Shown: one piece after another, positions 50,738 through 59,115 of the stretch
How positions within the stretch are numbered: position 1 is the first letter of the stretch
Layout of the letters: every line of letters begins with the position of its first letter
Assembly (NCBI GenBank): GCA_033344775.1
Contig: JAWPMT010000001.1
Location: 310,001-374,000, forward strand
Length of the DNA: 64,000 bases
Reading direction: 5' to 3'
Source of the DNA: Cytophagales bacterium
GTDB taxonomy: Bacteria; Bacteroidota; Bacteroidia; Cytophagales; Cyclobacteriaceae
Notes under the pieces: model-generated
The model's input: the letters and a program-made list of their open reading frames with translations, nothing else
Databases searched by the model: none
What the model was told of the DNA's origin: nothing
Program-made: the position numbers and the translations under genes

Positions 50738-53700
50738 ATGAAAGAAGTGAGATTGTGGCAGATTAAGCTGGTCCCCTGGATGGCCATGCTTTTTTTCTGC
50801 CTTGGAGTCCAGAAGACTTTTGGTCAGTGTGTTCCGGGGGAGACCGGAAATGTACCGGGAGCAGATTATGTTCTCGTGTGGGCAGATGAATTTGATGTAG
50901 ACGGAGCTGTATGTACGGATAATTGGTTCCATCAAACACAGATCCCAACCCCTGGAGGGTGGTTCAATGGCGAGGAACAACACTATACCGACAGAACGGA
51001 TAATTCATTTGTCGCGGGTGGATTCCTCAACATTGTAGCGAAAAGAGAAACGTTTGTGGATCAGGGGCTAAGCAGGGATTATACCTCTGCCCGGCTCAAT
51101 TCCAAGTTTGCGTTCACTTATGGACGTGTAGACGTAAGGGCCAGATTTGATGGCGGTTCAGGTACCTGGCCAGCCATCTGGATGCTCGGAAGGAACGTCA
51201 ATGAGCCAGGAGGATTCTGGCATGATCAGTTCGGAAATGTGACCTGGCCGGCATGTGGCGAGATTGATATCATGGAGCATTTTGGTAGTCAGGATGCCGT
51301 AATCCATGGTTCCATTCATACCCCTTCCAGTTCTGGAGCAACGGTGAATACAGGGACCGTTAGTAACCCGGACTATGCTTCTGCATTCCATGATTATACG
51401 ATCATATGGGATCAGGATCAGATCCAGTTTTTGGTGGACGATGTACCTTATTATACTTATAGCCCTGCCACGCAGAATAGCGATACGTGGGTTTTTGATG
51501 AGCCACAATACCTTCTATTGAATTTTGCCATGGGTGGCATCGGTGGCAGTATTCCAGCTGGATTCAATGAAGCTTCCATGGTTGTTGATTACGTGCGGGT
51601 TTATCAAAAAGAGTTCATTCCTCCTGCTGAACCCGAGGTAGCTGCCGAAGCACCTATTCAACCTGATGCGAATGTCATTTCACTATTTAGTGACAGCTAC
51701 ACCGATGTAGCAGTTGACACCTGGAGAACTGATTGGTCCGATGCTTCATTTGAAGATGTCAACTTCGCTGGTACGGCCATGAAAAAATACTCCAACCTCA
51801 ATTTCGTAGGAATTGAAACCGTGAGTAATCAAATTGACGCCAGTAACATGACGAATTTCCACTTTGATATGTGGACACCTGACGCAACACAATTCAGGGT
51901 AAAACTTGTGGATTTTGGTGCGGATGGAGCCTTTGGTGGTGGTGATGATACCGAACATGAGCTAACTTATGAATCACCTTCTATCGCGCAATGGAATAGC
52001 TATGACATTCCTCTATCAGATTTTACCGGATTGACCTCAACTGGGAATATTGCACAATTGATCTTTGCAGGTATGCCAGCCGGGGCAGCTACCGCATTCA
52101 TCGATAACATTTATTACTATCGTGATGTAATTGAACCCGAAACTGCAGCTCCCACCCCTACTCAGGCAGCGGGTGATGTGATCTCAATGTTCAGCGATGC
52201 CTACACCGACGTTCCAGTCGACACATGGCGTACCGTTTGGTCAGATGCAATATTCGAAGATGTGACACTGGCAGGGAGTGCCGTTAAGAAATACACGAAC
52301 TTGAGCTTCGTAGGCATTGAAACAGTAGCAAACCCAATCGACGCCTCGGCAATGGAAAATTTCCATTTTGATTTATGGACACCTGATGCAGAAACATTCC
52401 GTGTCAAATGGGTAGATTTTGGAACAGATGGTGCATTTGGCGGCGGTGATGATACCGAACATGAAATAGCCTATGAAAATCCAGATCTGGGTCAATGGGT
52501 AAGTTTCGACATACCTATGTCCGCATTTTCGGGATTAGGTGGCCGATCTGCTTTAGGGCAATTGATTCTGTCGGGTAATCCTGCCGGAGCATTCTCTGCA
52601 TTCATCGACAATGTATATTTCTATTCAGGCAGTGTGGTCACTCCTGAGCCTGTGGTGGCAGCTCCTGCTCCTACGCAGGATGCGGCAGATGTGATTTCTA
52701 TGTTCAGCGACAATTATACCGATGTACCAGTAGACACGTGGAGAACCGACTGGTCTTCTGCAGCATTGGAAGATGTGGTAATCGATGGCAGTGCCATGAA
52801 AAAGTATACCAATCTGAGCTTTGTTGGCATTGAAACCGTATCTAATCAGATCGATGCTTCAGGCATGAGTCATTTCCATTTCGATCTTTGGACGCCTGAA
52901 GCAGAGACATTCCGCGTCAAGTGGGTGGACTTTGGAGCGGATGGTTCCTTCGGTGGTGGAGACGATACTGAACATGAACTCACCTATGAGAACCCTGCGC
53001 AAAGTCAATGGGTAAGCTTTGAAATTCCTATGTCAGATTTTGTCAACCTTGGATCAACATCCAATTTGGCACAATTGATCTTTTCAGGTGCTCCTGCGGG
53101 ATTATTTACGGCATTTGTTGATAATGTGTATTTCTATAATGAATCCACAGGTCCAGAAGATGCACCTACCGTAGCGGCAGCGGCACCAACCCAGGATGCG
53201 GCGAATGTGATCTCCTTGTTCAGTGATAGCTACACCGATGTTCCAGTTGATACCTGGAGAACCAGCTGGTCAGCGGCAGATTTTGAGGATGTGGTGATCG
53301 ATGGCAGTGCCATGAAGAAATACACCAACCTCACTTTCGTGGGAATTGAAACGGTGACTAACCAGATCGATGCTTCTGGTATGACCAACTTCCGATTCGA
53401 TCTGTGGACGCCCAATGCGACGCAATTCCGGGTGAAACTGGTAGACTTTGGTCCTGATGGTGCCTTCGGTACCGGTGATGAAACCGAGTATGAAATCACG
53501 TATGAGAGCCCTACTCAAGGTGAATGGATCAGCTTCGACATTCCTTTGACCGATTTTGCAGGATTGACCAATACGACCAATATCGCGCAGCTGATCTTTG
53601 CAGGCATGCCTGACGGAGCAGCTACTGCTTTCATTGATAATGTGTATTTCTACAATGGATCTACAGGTTCCGGTGATGCGCCTACTGTGGCGGCAGCGGC

Positions 53701-56700
53701 ACCAACCCAGGATGCGGCGAATGTGATCTCCTTGTTCAGCGACAGCTACACCGACGTACCTGTTGACACCTGGAGAACCAGCTGGTCAGCAGCGGATTTC
53801 GAGGATGTGGTGATCGATGGCAGCGCCATGAAGAAGTATACCAACCTCACCTTCGTGGGAATTGAAACGGTGACTAACCAGATCGATGCTTCCGGCATGA
53901 CCAACTTTCGATTCGATCTGTGGACGCCCAATGCGACGCAATTCCGAGTGAAACTGGTGGACTTTGGTCCTGATGGTGCCTTCGGTACCGGAGATGAAAC
54001 CGAGCATGAAATCACGTATGAAAGCCCTGCGCAAGGCGAATGGATCAGCTACGACATTCCTTTGACCGATTTTGCAGGGTTGACCAATACGACCAATATC
54101 GCGCAGTTGATCTTCGCTGGTATGCCTGACGGAGCAGCTACTGCTTTCATTGATAATGTATATTTCTACAATGGATCTACTGGTTCCGGTGATGCACCTA
54201 CTGTAGCGGCAGCGGCACCAACCCAGGATGCGGCAAATGTGATCTCCTTATTCAGTGATAGCTACACTGATGTTCCAGTTGATACCTGGAGAACCAGCTG
54301 GTCAGCGGCAGATTTTGAGGATGTGGTGATCGATGGCAGTGCCATGAAGAAATACACCAACCTCACCTTTGTGGGAATCGAAACGGTGACTAACCAGATC
54401 AACGCTTCTGGCATGACCAACTTCCGATTCGATCTGTGGACGCCTAATGCGACGCAATTCCGGGTGAAACTGGTAGACTTTGGTCCTGATGGTGCCTTCG
54501 GTACCGGTGATGAAACCGAGCATGAAATCACGTATGAAAGCCCTGCTCAAGGCGAATGGATCAGCTACGACATTCCTTTGACCGATTTTGCAGGGTTGAC
54601 CAATACGACCAATATCGCGCAGTTGATCTTCGCAGGTATGCCTGACGGAGCAGCTACTGCATTTATTGATAACGTATATTTCTACAACGATGTAGTAGTT
54701 CCTTGTGAGTCAGGATTGACTGGTAATGTACCTGTAGGTGACAATTACGTACTGGTATGGGCAGATGAGTTCGATGCATCCGGGGCGGTATGTAATGAAA
54801 ATTGGCATCACCAGACTCAAATCCCTACGCCAGGTGGCTGGTTCAATGGTGAAGAGCAGCATTACACCGATCGTCTGGACAACTCATTTGTGGAAGATGG
54901 ACTACTGAACATTACGGCTAAAAGAGAGAACTTCACTGATCAGGGATTGACCAGAAGTTATACCTCTGCCCGATTGAACTCTAAGTTTGCTTTTACCTAC
55001 GGACGAGTAGACGTAAGAGCAAAGCTTCCTGCTGGATCAGGTACATGGCCTGCCATCTGGATGTTAGGACGTGAAGTAAATGAGCCCGGAGGATTCTGGT
55101 TCGATGAATTTGGCACGACTAATTGGCCTGCGGTAGGGGAAATTGACATCATGGAGCACTTTGGTAACCAAAATGCTGTTATTCATGGAACCATCCATAC
55201 CCCTGCAAGTTTTGGTGCACCTACGACCACTGGAACGATCAATAACCCTACGTTCGATACGGAGTTTCACGACTATTCAATCATTTGGGATGAAAATGAG
55301 ATCGTGTTCCTGATGGATGATGTACCCTATTACGTCTACAACCCTGCTAATAAGTCCGATGAAAACTGGCCCTTCTACAAACCTCAGTACCTATTGCTGA
55401 ATGTGGCCATGGGTGGATTTTCCGGAACCATTCCTCCCGAATGGCAGGAAGGGACCATGCAAATTGATTACGTGCGGGTGTATCAGAAGGAGTTTGTGCC
55501 ACCCACAGAACCTACTGTGGCCGCGGATGCACCAACGGAGGATCCGGCCAATGTGATCTCCATGTTTAGTGACGAGTACACGGATGTGCCTGTCGATACC
55601 TGGAAAACCGTATGGTCTGACGCCACCTTCGAGGACGTGACCATTGCTGGTAGTGCGATGAAGAAGTACACCAACCTAAATTTCGTGGGTATTGAAACGG
55701 TGGCCAATCAAATTGATGCGTCTGATATGACCAACTTCCGATTTGACCTTTGGACACCAGATGCTTCCCAATTCAGAGTGAAACTGGTTGATTTCGGGCC
55801 AGATGGTGCATTCGGAACCGGTGACGAAACGGAGCATGAGATCACTTTTGACAATCCGTTTCCTGGTCAGTGGAATAGTTTTGACATTCCTTTATCTGAT
55901 TTCACTAGCCTGATCAACACAACGAACATTGCTCAATTGATCTTTGCGGCCGCTCCTGCTGGAGCAGCTACGGCGTTCATTGACAATGTGTACTTCTACA
56001 AAAAACTTACTGCGCCGGAAACCGCGGCTCCGACCCCAACGCAGGATCAGGCAGACGTCATTTCTATGTTCAGTGATGAATACACAGATGTACCTGTAGA
56101 CACCTGGAGAACGAGTTGGTCCGTGGCCGACTTTGAAGATGTGACCATCGATGGCAGTGCGATGAAGAAGTATTCGAACCTAAGCTTTGTGGGTATCGAA
56201 ACAGTAGCTAACCAAATCGATGCATCCGGCATGGACAACTTCCATTTTGACTACTGGTCTCCGGATGGAGAAACCTTCCGTGTAAAGTGGGTTGATTTTG
56301 GACCAGATGGCGCATTTGGTGGTGATGATGATACCGAACATGAGATCGTTTACGAAAATCCTGATCAAGGTCGATGGGTGAGTTTCGATATTCCTATGTC
56401 TGCCTTTGCCGGGTTGACCAATCGCTCGAACCTGGCTCAGTTGATTTTCTCAGGAAATCCTGCGGGCGAGTTCACCACGTTCATCGATAATATCTATTTC
56501 TACACCGGACCTCTGGCGACTCCTGAGCCAGCAACGGCCGCTCCCGACCCTACAGAAGCACCCGCTCAGGTGATCTCCATGTTCAGTGATGTGTATGATG
56601 ATGTTCCGGTAGATACCTGGAGAACAAGCTGGTCGGTGGCAACACTGGAAGATGTGCTGATTGATGGAAGTGCCATGAAGAAATACACGACACTGAGCTT

Positions 56701-58045
56701 TGTCGGAATCGAAACGGTCTCCAATCAGATCGATGCGTCCAACATGACGAATTTCCGATTTGACCTGTGGTCTCCGAATGCGACAGTATTCAGGGTGAAG
56801 CTGGTAGATTTCGGACCCGATGGAGCCTTCGGTGGTGGAGATGACAATGAGTATGAACTGGCGTTTGATAATCCTGAACAGAACGAATGGGTATCCTTCG
56901 ATATTCCTCTGTCAGAATTTATTGGCCTGGCTTCCAGAGAGAACATTGCTCAGCTGATCTTCTCCGGAGGTCCTGCTGGATTCCTTACGGCCTTTATTGA
57001 CAATGTTTACTTCTACGATGGCACTGCTGATGTAGAAGCTCCAAGTATACCTGCTAACCTGACCGCTGCCAATGTAACGGATACATCATTTGATGTAAAC
57101 TGGGCTGCATCTACCGATAACGTTGGTGTGGTCGGGTACAATGTCTATTTGGATGGTGTCTTACAGGACAAAGTCGCCACCACTTCATTCACTTTTGATG
57201 GTTTGACTGCTTCCACCACGTATGAGGTGCAGGTTGAAGCCTATGATGCAGCAGGCAATACAGCGGCCAGTGATGTTCTTAGCACAACTACAGCAGCTCC
57301 TCCATGTTCCGATACGTTAGTGGATCTCGCAGATTTCGAAGTGAATGATGGGGTTTGGAGATGGAACCGAAGAAGTGCGAACCTGGTGCGAAGCAAGTAC
57401 CTGGCCAATTCAGGCAAGTTCTCTGTGAAAGTGAAACGAAGAATTCGTACCACGAATCTGGACTTGTCCTCATTCGAAGACCTGAGCATTTCATTCAATT
57501 TCTTGTCCTTCGGTGTGAAAGATGATGGCGGACTAATTCTGGAAATGTCTACCGATGGTGGAAATACATTCGTAGAAGTGGACCGATGGACAGTGAATAC
57601 GGATTTTGTCAATAAACAACGAGCATTCGTATCCGTAGACCTGAGTGGTCCATTTTCCTCTGCAACTCGATTCAGACTCAAAAAACGTCCAGTGAGAAGA
57701 GGCGGAAACATTTTCGTGGACGACATAGAGATCTCTGGATGTAGCACGGGTGGCAGCGTCAATGTACTTACCCGAGAGGCTTCAGATCGTGTCGAAGAGA
57801 TCAAAACCTTCGACATCAGTCAACTGGAAGAGGTCAGCATCTACCCTAACCCGGTTCTTGAAACGCTGAATATCAGAGGCGTCCAGGAAAATAGTCAGCT
57901 TGAACTAATTAACCTTTCTGGGCAAGTGATCCTGAAAGCCACTGGCGTCAATCAACTGGATGTACGGGATGTACCTGATGGCATCTATTTGCTACGCGTA
58001 ACGAATGATGAAGAGGTGATCACACTTCGAATCAATAAACAGTAA
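50738..58045 (+). CDS. Giant secreted protein with two GH16 domains, nine repeats and a T9SS signal
   Basis: About 2,435 aa from ATG 50738 (MKEVRLWQIKLVPWMAMLFF). Signal peptide, then a GH16 (laminarinase-type) domain with catalytic GEIDIMEHFG. Six about 170-residue beta repeats follow (each with VDTWRT, MKKYTNL, FVGIET, FIDNVYFY), a second GH16 domain (54.70-55.50 kb) with the same EIDIME motif, and three more repeats. FN3 (57.03-57.30 kb) and a jelly-roll-like domain come next. The C-terminus (VSIYPNPVLETLNIRG...LLRVTNDEEVITLRINK) is a type IX secretion sorting domain. It should degrade beta-1,3-glucans at the cell surface, and the repeats probably bind glycan. Confidence 0.9.
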   Translation: MKEVRLWQIKLVPWMAMLFFCLGVQKTFGQCVPGETGNVPGADYVLVWADEFDVDGAVCTDNWFHQTQIPTPGGWFNGEEQHYTDRTDNSFVAGGFLNIVAKRETFVDQGLSRDYTSARLNSKFAFTYGRVDVRARFDGGSGTWPAIWMLGRNVNEPGGFWHDQFGNVTWPACGEIDIMEHFGSQDAVIHGSIHTPSSSGATVNTGTVSNPDYASAFHDYTIIWDQDQIQFLVDDVPYYTYSPATQNSDTWVFDEPQYLLLNFAMGGIGGSIPAGFNEASMVVDYVRVYQKEFIPPAEPEVAAEAPIQPDANVISLFSDSYTDVAVDTWRTDWSDASFEDVNFAGTAMKKYSNLNFVGIETVSNQIDASNMTNFHFDMWTPDATQFRVKLVDFGADGAFGGGDDTEHELTYESPSIAQWNSYDIPLSDFTGLTSTGNIAQLIFAGMPAGAATAFIDNIYYYRDVIEPETAAPTPTQAAGDVISMFSDAYTDVPVDTWRTVWSDAIFEDVTLAGSAVKKYTNLSFVGIETVANPIDASAMENFHFDLWTPDAETFRVKWVDFGTDGAFGGGDDTEHEIAYENPDLGQWVSFDIPMSAFSGLGGRSALGQLILSGNPAGAFSAFIDNVYFYSGSVVTPEPVVAAPAPTQDAADVISMFSDNYTDVPVDTWRTDWSSAALEDVVIDGSAMKKYTNLSFVGIETVSNQIDASGMSHFHFDLWTPEAETFRVKWVDFGADGSFGGGDDTEHELTYENPAQSQWVSFEIPMSDFVNLGSTSNLAQLIFSGAPAGLFTAFVDNVYFYNESTGPEDAPTVAAAAPTQDAANVISLFSDSYTDVPVDTWRTSWSAADFEDVVIDGSAMKKYTNLTFVGIETVTNQIDASGMTNFRFDLWTPNATQFRVKLVDFGPDGAFGTGDETEYEITYESPTQGEWISFDIPLTDFAGLTNTTNIAQLIFAGMPDGAATAFIDNVYFYNGSTGSGDAPTVAAAAPTQDAANVISLFSDSYTDVPVDTWRTSWSAADFEDVVIDGSAMKKYTNLTFVGIETVTNQIDASGMTNFRFDLWTPNATQFRVKLVDFGPDGAFGTGDETEHEITYESPAQGEWISYDIPLTDFAGLTNTTNIAQLIFAGMPDGAATAFIDNVYFYNGSTGSGDAPTVAAAAPTQDAANVISLFSDSYTDVPVDTWRTSWSAADFEDVVIDGSAMKKYTNLTFVGIETVTNQINASGMTNFRFDLWTPNATQFRVKLVDFGPDGAFGTGDETEHEITYESPAQGEWISYDIPLTDFAGLTNTTNIAQLIFAGMPDGAATAFIDNVYFYNDVVVPCESGLTGNVPVGDNYVLVWADEFDASGAVCNENWHHQTQIPTPGGWFNGEEQHYTDRLDNSFVEDGLLNITAKRENFTDQGLTRSYTSARLNSKFAFTYGRVDVRAKLPAGSGTWPAIWMLGREVNEPGGFWFDEFGTTNWPAVGEIDIMEHFGNQNAVIHGTIHTPASFGAPTTTGTINNPTFDTEFHDYSIIWDENEIVFLMDDVPYYVYNPANKSDENWPFYKPQYLLLNVAMGGFSGTIPPEWQEGTMQIDYVRVYQKEFVPPTEPTVAADAPTEDPANVISMFSDEYTDVPVDTWKTVWSDATFEDVTIAGSAMKKYTNLNFVGIETVANQIDASDMTNFRFDLWTPDASQFRVKLVDFGPDGAFGTGDETEHEITFDNPFPGQWNSFDIPLSDFTSLINTTNIAQLIFAAAPAGAATAFIDNVYFYKKLTAPETAAPTPTQDQADVISMFSDEYTDVPVDTWRTSWSVADFEDVTIDGSAMKKYSNLSFVGIETVANQIDASGMDNFHFDYWSPDGETFRVKWVDFGPDGAFGGDDDTEHEIVYENPDQGRWVSFDIPMSAFAGLTNRSNLAQLIFSGNPAGEFTTFIDNIYFYTGPLATPEPATAAPDPTEAPAQVISMFSDVYDDVPVDTWRTSWSVATLEDVLIDGSAMKKYTTLSFVGIETVSNQIDASNMTNFRFDLWSPNATVFRVKLVDFGPDGAFGGGDDNEYELAFDNPEQNEWVSFDIPLSEFIGLASRENIAQLIFSGGPAGFLTAFIDNVYFYDGTADVEAPSIPANLTAANVTDTSFDVNWAASTDNVGVVGYNVYLDGVLQDKVATTSFTFDGLTASTTYEVQVEAYDAAGNTAASDVLSTTTAAPPCSDTLVDLADFEVNDGVWRWNRRSANLVRSKYLANSGKFSVKVKRRIRTTNLDLSSFEDLSISFNFLSFGVKDDGGLILEMSTDGGNTFVEVDRWTVNTDFVNKQRAFVSVDLSGPFSSATRFRLKKRPVRRGGNIFVDDIEISGCSTGGSVNVLTREASDRVEEIKTFDISQLEEVSIYPNPVLETLNIRGVQENSQLELINLSGQVILKATGVNQLDVRDVPDGIYLLRVTNDEEVITLRINKQ
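53185..54700 (+). repeat. Three near-identical 516-bp tandem repeats within the GH16 gene
   Basis: The marker ACCAACCCAGGATGCGGC begins at 53185, 53701 and 54217, exactly 516 bp (172 codons) apart. Repeats 4, 5 and 6 are almost identical in DNA, more alike than the other six, so they arose by recent duplication or gene conversion. Confidence 0.92.
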
Positions 58046-58078
58046 ACTTTTAACTCTAACTCTCATATTAATGGAAAG

Positions 58079-58119
58079 GCCGCTCAATCCCGATGGCTAT
58101 CGGGAGAGCGGCTTTTTTT
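58079..58119 (+). terminator. Strong terminator after the GH16 gene
   Basis: A two-level hairpin: outer GCCGCTC (58079-58085) with GAGCGGC (58106-58112), inner TCCCGAT (58088-58094) with ATCGGGA (58099-58105), followed by TTTTTTT (58113-58119). Confidence 0.93.
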
Positions 58120-58166
58120 GTTTTGAATAGGCTCAAGGATTAAAAAGAATTATGCTTCTGTTGCGT

Positions 58167-58592
58167 CATGCTTCGGGAATGACTTTCATGCCTTCCAACA
58201 GCTGACCATGTCGATGGAGCTACCCTCCATGCTAATATTTACATGCCCATGCCTATATCATGTATGGTCATGCCGAAGTTTATTCCGTCATGCAAATAAT
58301 TTAAGTATCATGCCAAATTTTATACCACCATGCTAGCACCCGGCAGCTCCATGGCTCCCATGAGCACACAAAAGAGAAGCATGCAGGGTAAGGTAGCTAC
58401 TATGAAGGGTAAAAGGGCTTCCATGACGTGGTTCATAGCCACCATGAAGGGTTAACGGACTCCCATGACGGGCAATTTGCTACCATGAGGGGTTAAAAAA
58501 CTTCCATGACACGTTCACTTGCATCATGGCCGAGCCAGTATAAGCCACATGGCACCATAAAATTTGCTGTGAAATCTCTTTTTTGTTTCATG
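58167..58592. repeat. Array of CATG boxes at 20-21 bp spacing, non-coding
   Basis: CATG starts at 58167, 58187, 58207, 58228, 58248, 58269, 58289, 58309, 58329, 58350, then 58359, 58380, (TATG 58401), 58422, 58443, 58464, 58484, 58505, 58525, 58548, 58589. Steps are 20 or 21 bp (9 at 58350-58359, 23 and 41 at the end), about two helical turns. Extra CATG at 58242 and 58259. From 58380 on, units share CATGAnGGGT and a pyrimidine-rich stretch before CATG. The mix of 20 and 21 excludes a reading frame. It occupies the gap between the terminator and the PadR operon. No known family is recognised. Confidence 0.9.
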
Positions 58593-58712
58593 GGACTGTT
58601 GAGATCACCAGGGCATTATTGGGTGCAGAAATGAGCCATCTTATATAAGCTACTTATTCATCACTTCAATATCGCTTAGAGCTTATGGGTAGTTTTTTAT
58701 GATCGATTCAAT

Positions 58713-58775
58713 ATAATACTTACAATTGTGAAACTTTTCCCGGGCACATCCAGTATTATACTTACAATTGTGAAA
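58713..58775 (+). promoter_or_regulatory. Paired near-palindromic boxes upstream of the PadR gene
   Basis: ACTTACAATTGTGAAA occurs at 58718-58733 and again at 58760-58775, exactly 42 bp apart; the surrounding bases are also similar (ATAATACTTACAATTG and ATTATACTTACAATTG). The core TTACAATTGTGA is nearly self-complementary. The second copy ends four bases before ATG 58780. This is the form of an operator bound by the PadR-type protein encoded downstream; autoregulation is an inference. Confidence 0.65.
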
Positions 58776-58779
58776 GTTT

Positions 58780-59115
58780 ATGCAAAACCTGAAACTTGGA
58801 AACTTTGAAGAATTGGTACTCCTACTCGTAGGTGTACTCTATGATCAGGCCTATTCTGTATCCATCGTAGATGAGTACAAAAAGCAAACAGGCAAGAACA
58901 TCAACATCAGTGCGATTCATACGGTCCTGTACCGACTAGAAGAGAAAGGCTACCTAGAATCCCGATTAGGTGAGCCAGGAAGTGGTCGCGGCGGTAAACG
59001 AAAAAGGTTGTTTTTCCTGACTGCTTTTGGCGTGAAGACACTGGACGATATTCAGGCATTGCGTGATCAGCTGCGCTATCAAATCCCTAAACCTGCCTTG
59101 CAGAACCTGTCATGA
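58780..59115 (+). CDS. PadR-family transcriptional regulator
   Basis: A 111-aa regulator with a winged helix: LVLLLVGVLYDQAYSVSIVD, ISAIHTVLYRLEEKGYLESR, then GSGRGGKRKRLFFLTAFGVK and a short dimerisation helix. PadR proteins bind drugs or other ligands and control transporters. Its stop overlaps the permease start by four bases (ATGA) and two matched operator-like boxes lie directly upstream. It therefore probably represses its own permease operon. Confidence 0.9.
   Translation: MQNLKLGNFEELVLLLVGVLYDQAYSVSIVDEYKKQTGKNINISAIHTVLYRLEEKGYLESRLGEPGSGRGGKRKRLFFLTAFGVKTLDDIQALRDQLRYQIPKPALQNLS

Noticed and set aside
53230-54550. Three similar 89-codon antisense frames
   Set aside because: They are shadows of the three near-identical GH16-gene repeats, so their similarity follows from the repeat and not from selection.
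57241-57816. 191-codon open frame on the minus strand
   Set aside because: Antisense to the FN3 and jelly-roll parts of the giant GH16 gene, with Ser/Arg-rich composition.
58167-58592. CRISPR array for the CATG repeats
   Set aside because: Only four bases are constant throughout and spacers are about 16 bases; no cas genes are nearby.
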